A stretch of DNA of 37,395 bases. Source: Candidatus Poribacteria bacterium (GTDB taxonomy: Bacteria; Poribacteria; WGA-4E; WGA-3G). The translations under genes and the position numbers were made by a program. The stretch is taken from contig JAJDWI010000019.1 in NCBI GenBank assembly GCA_022825665.1, positions 1-37,395 of the forward strand, written 5' to 3'. Of this stretch, positions 34,410-37,395 are shown piece by piece. Every line of letters starts with the position of its first letter. Within the stretch, counting starts at the first letter, position 1. Under the pieces are notes generated by a model. That model saw only the letters and a program-made list of their open reading frames with translations, was not told the origin of the DNA and searched no databases.

Positions 34410-36410
34410 TTATTTGGATATGGTATTAGGTTTTATTTTTTCCCAGTTCCAGAGGAGTATAGTACCGTCGTATTCACTTCTGCTGGCAAGTATCTTTCCA
34501 TCAGGTGAAAACAGTAATTCCTCTATCCAACCAGTATGAGCATTAATTGAATTGAGATATTCACCATTAGTTGCGTTCCAAATCTCAATTTTTCCAAATC
34601 CACTGGCTATTAGGTATTTTGCGTCTGGTGAAAATGTTAATCCCATTATGATGTTATATTTAACGTTCTGTAATCGATATAGTTGGACGAAACCATCGCT
34701 TGTTTCATCGTAGCGATAGATATTTACCCCATTTGCGAATAATTTTCCATCTGAAGAAAATGCTAACGCTAATCTACGCATTTCTTCTCCTTCAAATTGT
34801 GCGATTTCGGTGTTTGTTTTGACATCCCATAAGCATGTGGTAGCGTCTGAATTTGTGCTGGCTAATATTTTGCTATCTGGCGCAAAAACAAGTCTATGAA
34901 ATTGACCTGTGTGTCCTTCAAGCGTAGGCAAGGCACTACGATTGGTAACATCCCACAACTGAATTGATCCATCGGAGTGTCCTCTCGCTAACAGTGTGTT
35001 ATCTGGTGAAAAAACCAATTTTCTTTCAAAAGCATATCTTGGACCCGTATTCTCTCTTTTCGCTTTCAGGAGAGATATAAAGTGTTTTGTAGTCCCATCC
35101 CATAACTGAACTGATTCATTAGCACTCTCGGTTGCAAATAGACTTGCATCTGGTGACAGTTTGACAGCTGCATTTCCACCAGAACCATCATCAATAATAT
35201 CATGTGAGAGTTCCTTACCAGTGTCAGTATTCCATAGAGATGCAGTCATTTGTCCATAATTTAGATTGATGTTTGTAAGTGTATTATTTTTGGAGAATGC
35301 AAAAGTCTTCACATTACCTATATGTTGCTTAAATGATGTTTTCTCAGTGCCTGTATCTTTATCCCAAATCCTGATATAACCGTCAGTATTTGCACTTGCA
35401 ACCATTTTGTTGTCTTGTGAAATAGTGATGGCGTTGAATCTGAATGATGCGGCATGTCCTAATAACATCTTTGGCTGTCTGAATACTTGATTCCATGCAC
35501 GATGTAAGATTGAAAATTTAGCATCAGTAGGTACTTTCCATAAACGAACAATTCCATCTGGACTTCCAGTTGCAAGGTGATTGCCATCTGGCGAATATAT
35601 TAATGTATGTATAATTGTTTGGGTGTTTATAGAAGAAATCAAACTGTTTGTTTCTATATCCCAAAACTGAATTTGATCAGTATCTAATTTAGCAATTGTT
35701 TTCTTATCTGGAGAAAACGCCAACGTTGAAACTGATCCAAGTGAAGGATCCTTCAATGTAGAAATCTGATGTCCCGTGTTCACATCCCATATTTCAATTT
35801 TGAATCTCTTATTTTCTTCTGATTTTTCTACATTCGCAAGGTAACGTCCGTCCTGGGATAGAGCAAGTGTTGTGCCTGGGAACCCTTTCAAATGTGATAA
35901 GTCGACAACATTTTGTTGATGTATGTCCTCTGTAGGATTCCAAGTCCAGACCGCTTCTGTCCAATCTTTGCTTCCACCAGCAATCACAAGTGTTTTTTCA
36001 TCAGTTGTGTAGGCTAAGGATTTTATCTCTTTCCAATTACCGATAAAAGACGATATAACCTTATATGTTTCAATATCCCATAACCGAACAGCACTTTCAT
36101 AAAATTGGTATTCTGATTCTCCGGCAGCAAGAGTTTTACCATCGTTTGAAAATACCAACACACTAACTTTTTTCGGATGTGGTAACAACGCGAGTTCTTT
36201 ACCAGAATTTACATCGTAAATCCAAATGCCGATTGCAGTTGCTGCTGCTAAGAGTGAACCGTCTGAAGAGAATTTTATGTCGTTGACTTCACCTTTTCCT
36301 AAACGTGCAATGGCACCGTTAGGTAGGTGCCACTGTGTGTAATCTTTGGGTGTATCCGTCTGGGTGTTCAGCGAAGAGGAATCATTTTGATTTTGATCGT
36401 TGGTTTGCAT
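34410..36410 (-). CDS. WD40 repeat protein with 14 repeats (probable double beta-propeller)
   Basis: A 666-residue protein without a signal peptide. After a polar N-terminus of about 35 residues, I count 14 WD-like units of the form ...FSPDG..LA....DG.I.LWD...G, from VNDIKFSSDGSLLAAATAIGIWIYD to IEELLFSPDGKILASRSEYDGTILLWNW. Fourteen is what two seven-bladed propellers need. No kinase, protease or caspase domain is attached. WD40 proteins of this kind are scaffolds for protein partners. The ribosome site TAGGAA precedes the ATG. It lies 37 bases downstream of the lipoprotein gene, probably in one transcript. Confidence 0.88.
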   Translation of the reverse strand: MQTNDQNQNDSSSLNTQTDTPKDYTQWHLPNGAIARLGKGEVNDIKFSSDGSLLAAATAIGIWIYDVNSGKELALLPHPKKVSVLVFSNDGKTLAAGESEYQFYESAVRLWDIETYKVISSFIGNWKEIKSLAYTTDEKTLVIAGGSKDWTEAVWTWNPTEDIHQQNVVDLSHLKGFPGTTLALSQDGRYLANVEKSEENKRFKIEIWDVNTGHQISTLKDPSLGSVSTLAFSPDKKTIAKLDTDQIQFWDIETNSLISSINTQTIIHTLIYSPDGNHLATGSPDGIVRLWKVPTDAKFSILHRAWNQVFRQPKMLLGHAASFRFNAITISQDNKMVASANTDGYIRIWDKDTGTEKTSFKQHIGNVKTFAFSKNNTLTNINLNYGQMTASLWNTDTGKELSHDIIDDGSGGNAAVKLSPDASLFATESANESVQLWDGTTKHFISLLKAKRENTGPRYAFERKLVFSPDNTLLARGHSDGSIQLWDVTNRSALPTLEGHTGQFHRLVFAPDSKILASTNSDATTCLWDVKTNTEIAQFEGEEMRRLALAFSSDGKLFANGVNIYRYDETSDGFVQLYRLQNVKYNIIMGLTFSPDAKYLIASGFGKIEIWNATNGEYLNSINAHTGWIEELLFSPDGKILASRSEYDGTILLWNWEKIKPNTISK

Positions 36411-36447
36411 CTATATTCCTATAGGAATGTTGGATTTGAGGGAAATT

Positions 36448-37005
36448 TCACTCAGTTGATTCTTCAATTGCCATATTTATGACAACGCTTTTTACGCTGA
36501 CAGGTTCATTGGAAACATGGATAATTTGTCCGCCGGAAACATAATGTTGATGATAGACACCTTTTGTATCCCACCAATATAGGTAGGGGATAGATGAACC
36601 GTAAGTGCCGTCATCTTGTACTACTTCATCCGTTACCATTTTGTCTTGTCCAGTAGAAAAACCTGGTCGTCTATATTCTCCACTTGCTCCAACAACAACG
36701 GCGGTCGGAGACAAACGTTTACTACTGCTCGTAACCTTTCCACGTACAGTGGAGTAGATGATGGTTTGTCCACTGTATGCAGAAATTACATAAAGATGTT
36801 TAATACTTCCAACTTCGTTATCCATCAATAGCCGTTCTCGTATATTCTGTTGTTCCACAGTAATACCTTCTGCATTTACAGGGACATCTACTTGAGTAGG
36901 TTTAACGCCGGAACTTGCTATAGGTTCACGTGATCTTGTATTGCATCCGCAGAAAATACTAAATGTGCATAATAGAACTAAAAGTAGACATGTTGTTTTT
37001 TTCAT
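36448..37005 (-). CDS. Small lipoprotein of unknown function
   Basis: About 185 residues if started at ATG 37005, which places a classic lipoprotein signal (MKKTTCLLLVLLCTFSIFCGC) at the N-terminus. An ATG at 37077 in the same frame would add 24 residues rich in Gly, Pro and Lys, and has no ribosome site. The mature part has HLYVISAYSGQTIIYSTVRGKVTSS and a Tyr/Trp-rich patch (YLYWWDTKGVYHQHYVSGG). I do not recognise a domain. It is probably cotranscribed with the WD40 gene downstream. Confidence 0.75.
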   Translation of the reverse strand: MKKTTCLLLVLLCTFSIFCGCNTRSREPIASSGVKPTQVDVPVNAEGITVEQQNIRERLLMDNEVGSIKHLYVISAYSGQTIIYSTVRGKVTSSSKRLSPTAVVVGASGEYRRPGFSTGQDKMVTDEVVQDDGTYGSSIPYLYWWDTKGVYHQHYVSGGQIIHVSNEPVSVKSVVINMAIEESTE

Positions 37006-37114
37006 CAACGTTTTGGGTAGGAGACCCAATCCTTTAGGTTTGGGAGGAATACCCACTCCTATTTTCTTGTTTGACATTTATGTTAATCTATGCTAAACTA
37101 TACTCAGCATAGTT

Positions 37115-37155
37115 GGTAGAGAATACTACCCACCTCTCTTGAGGTGGTCTCTACC
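37115..37155 (+). mobile_element. Left-end hairpin of an IS200/IS605-type element
   Basis: GGTAGAGA (37115-37122) pairs with TCTCTACC (37148-37155), and an inner 7-bp stem CCACCTC/GAGGTGG (37130-37136 with 37141-37147) sits within it, leaving a one-sided bulge. Such subterminal imperfect hairpins mark IS200/IS605 ends and lie just upstream of the transposon genes. Here tnpB begins 39 bases later, with no tnpA between. Confidence 0.65.
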
Positions 37156-37193
37156 ATAACAGAGTAGTATCTGGAACTATGCGAGGATAAACT

Positions 37194-37395
37194 ATGCGAA
37201 CCTATAAGTATAAGATACGCAATCATTCTAAAAATAAACGCTTGGGCAACTTGTTTGATGACCTTGCTGATGTCCATAACCATTTTCTGCGTTTGGAAAA
37301 ACGCTATTATCGGATATATGGTAAGTATGCGGGTCGTTATCGTATGCAGCCGCACCTTACGAAGTTGCTCAAGACAACTAAGAAACATTGGTCTT
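37194..37395 (+). CDS. tnpB: TnpB (IS605 OrfB-type RNA-guided nuclease), N-terminal fragment cut by the window end
   Basis: The 67 visible residues, starting MRTYKYKIRNHSKNKRLGNL and continuing through LRLEKRYYRIYGKYAGRYRM to HLTKLLKTTKKHW, match the N-terminal helix-turn-helix region of IS605-family OrfB/TnpB proteins. TnpB is an RNA-guided endonuclease related to Cas12 that helps the element persist. The catalytic RuvC part lies beyond the window. GAGG lies about 7 bases upstream of the ATG. Confidence 0.82.
   Translation, partial: MRTYKYKIRNHSKNKRLGNLFDDLADVHNHFLRLEKRYYRIYGKYAGRYRMQPHLTKLLKTTKKHWS

Overview
The window is AT-rich bacterial DNA from a peptidoglycan-building, probably Gram-negative lineage (FtsQ/POTRA, several lipoprotein signals, and a MurE with a DNPR motif for meso-diaminopimelate). 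The accessory genes (phytanoyl-CoA dioxygenase family, sulfatase, LamG, Gfo/Idh/MocA, a large WD40 protein) and the many small palindromic intergenic repeats resemble what I remember of Candidatus Poribacteria and related uncultured groups. That placement is inference, not a database result.

Layout. (1) Positions 1-130 hold what looks like the right end of an IS200/IS605-type TnpB element. (2) 154-1063, minus strand: nadD then yacG. (3) 1800-21607, plus strand: a division and cell-wall (dcw) cluster in the order rsmH, ftsL-like, ftsI, murE, alpha/beta hydrolase, membrane-anchored murF, ddl, mraY, murD, ftsW, murG, murC, ftsQ, ftsA, 608-base gap, ftsZ. mraZ and murB are absent and ddl sits in an unusual place. 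(4) 21651-24256, plus: a TIGR03960-like radical SAM protein and a secreted LamG protein, closed by a strong terminator. (5) 24515-27304, minus: an overlapping operon of PhyH dioxygenase, sulfatase and a thioredoxin/peroxiredoxin-like selenoprotein. (6) 27637-30823, plus: a short UvrC-like nuclease, two tandem heavy-metal-associated (HMA) lipoproteins, each interrupted by an in-frame TGA, and a secreted protein of unknown function. (7) 31154-37005, minus: Gfo/Idh/MocA oxidoreductase, M48 metalloprotease, a 14-repeat WD40 protein and a small lipoprotein, separated by repeat nests. (8) 37115-37395: the left end of an IS605-type element with the start of tnpB.

The standout observation is selenocysteine. 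Three genes (24515-25138 minus, 28647-29030 plus, 29122-29490 plus) carry one in-frame TGA exactly where the family has the first cysteine of its CxxC motif. In each, a hairpin follows whose 3-base apical loop starts with G and lies 22-24 bases after the TGA, as expected of a bacterial SECIS element. TGA is also an ordinary stop in this window and tryptophan is TGG, so this is not a changed genetic code. The two HMA proteins (GMT-Sec-xx-Cys) are exported lipoproteins behind a near-consensus promoter and Shine-Dalgarno. They may form a selenium-based system for handling soft metals or for thiol redox at the cell envelope. Ordinary gene callers would split or truncate all three.

The intergenic DNA carries at least two small inverted-repeat element families. 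One copy of family B is inserted precisely at the centre of a family A palindrome. Many of the hairpins share a GTAGG-type edge around different palindromic cores.
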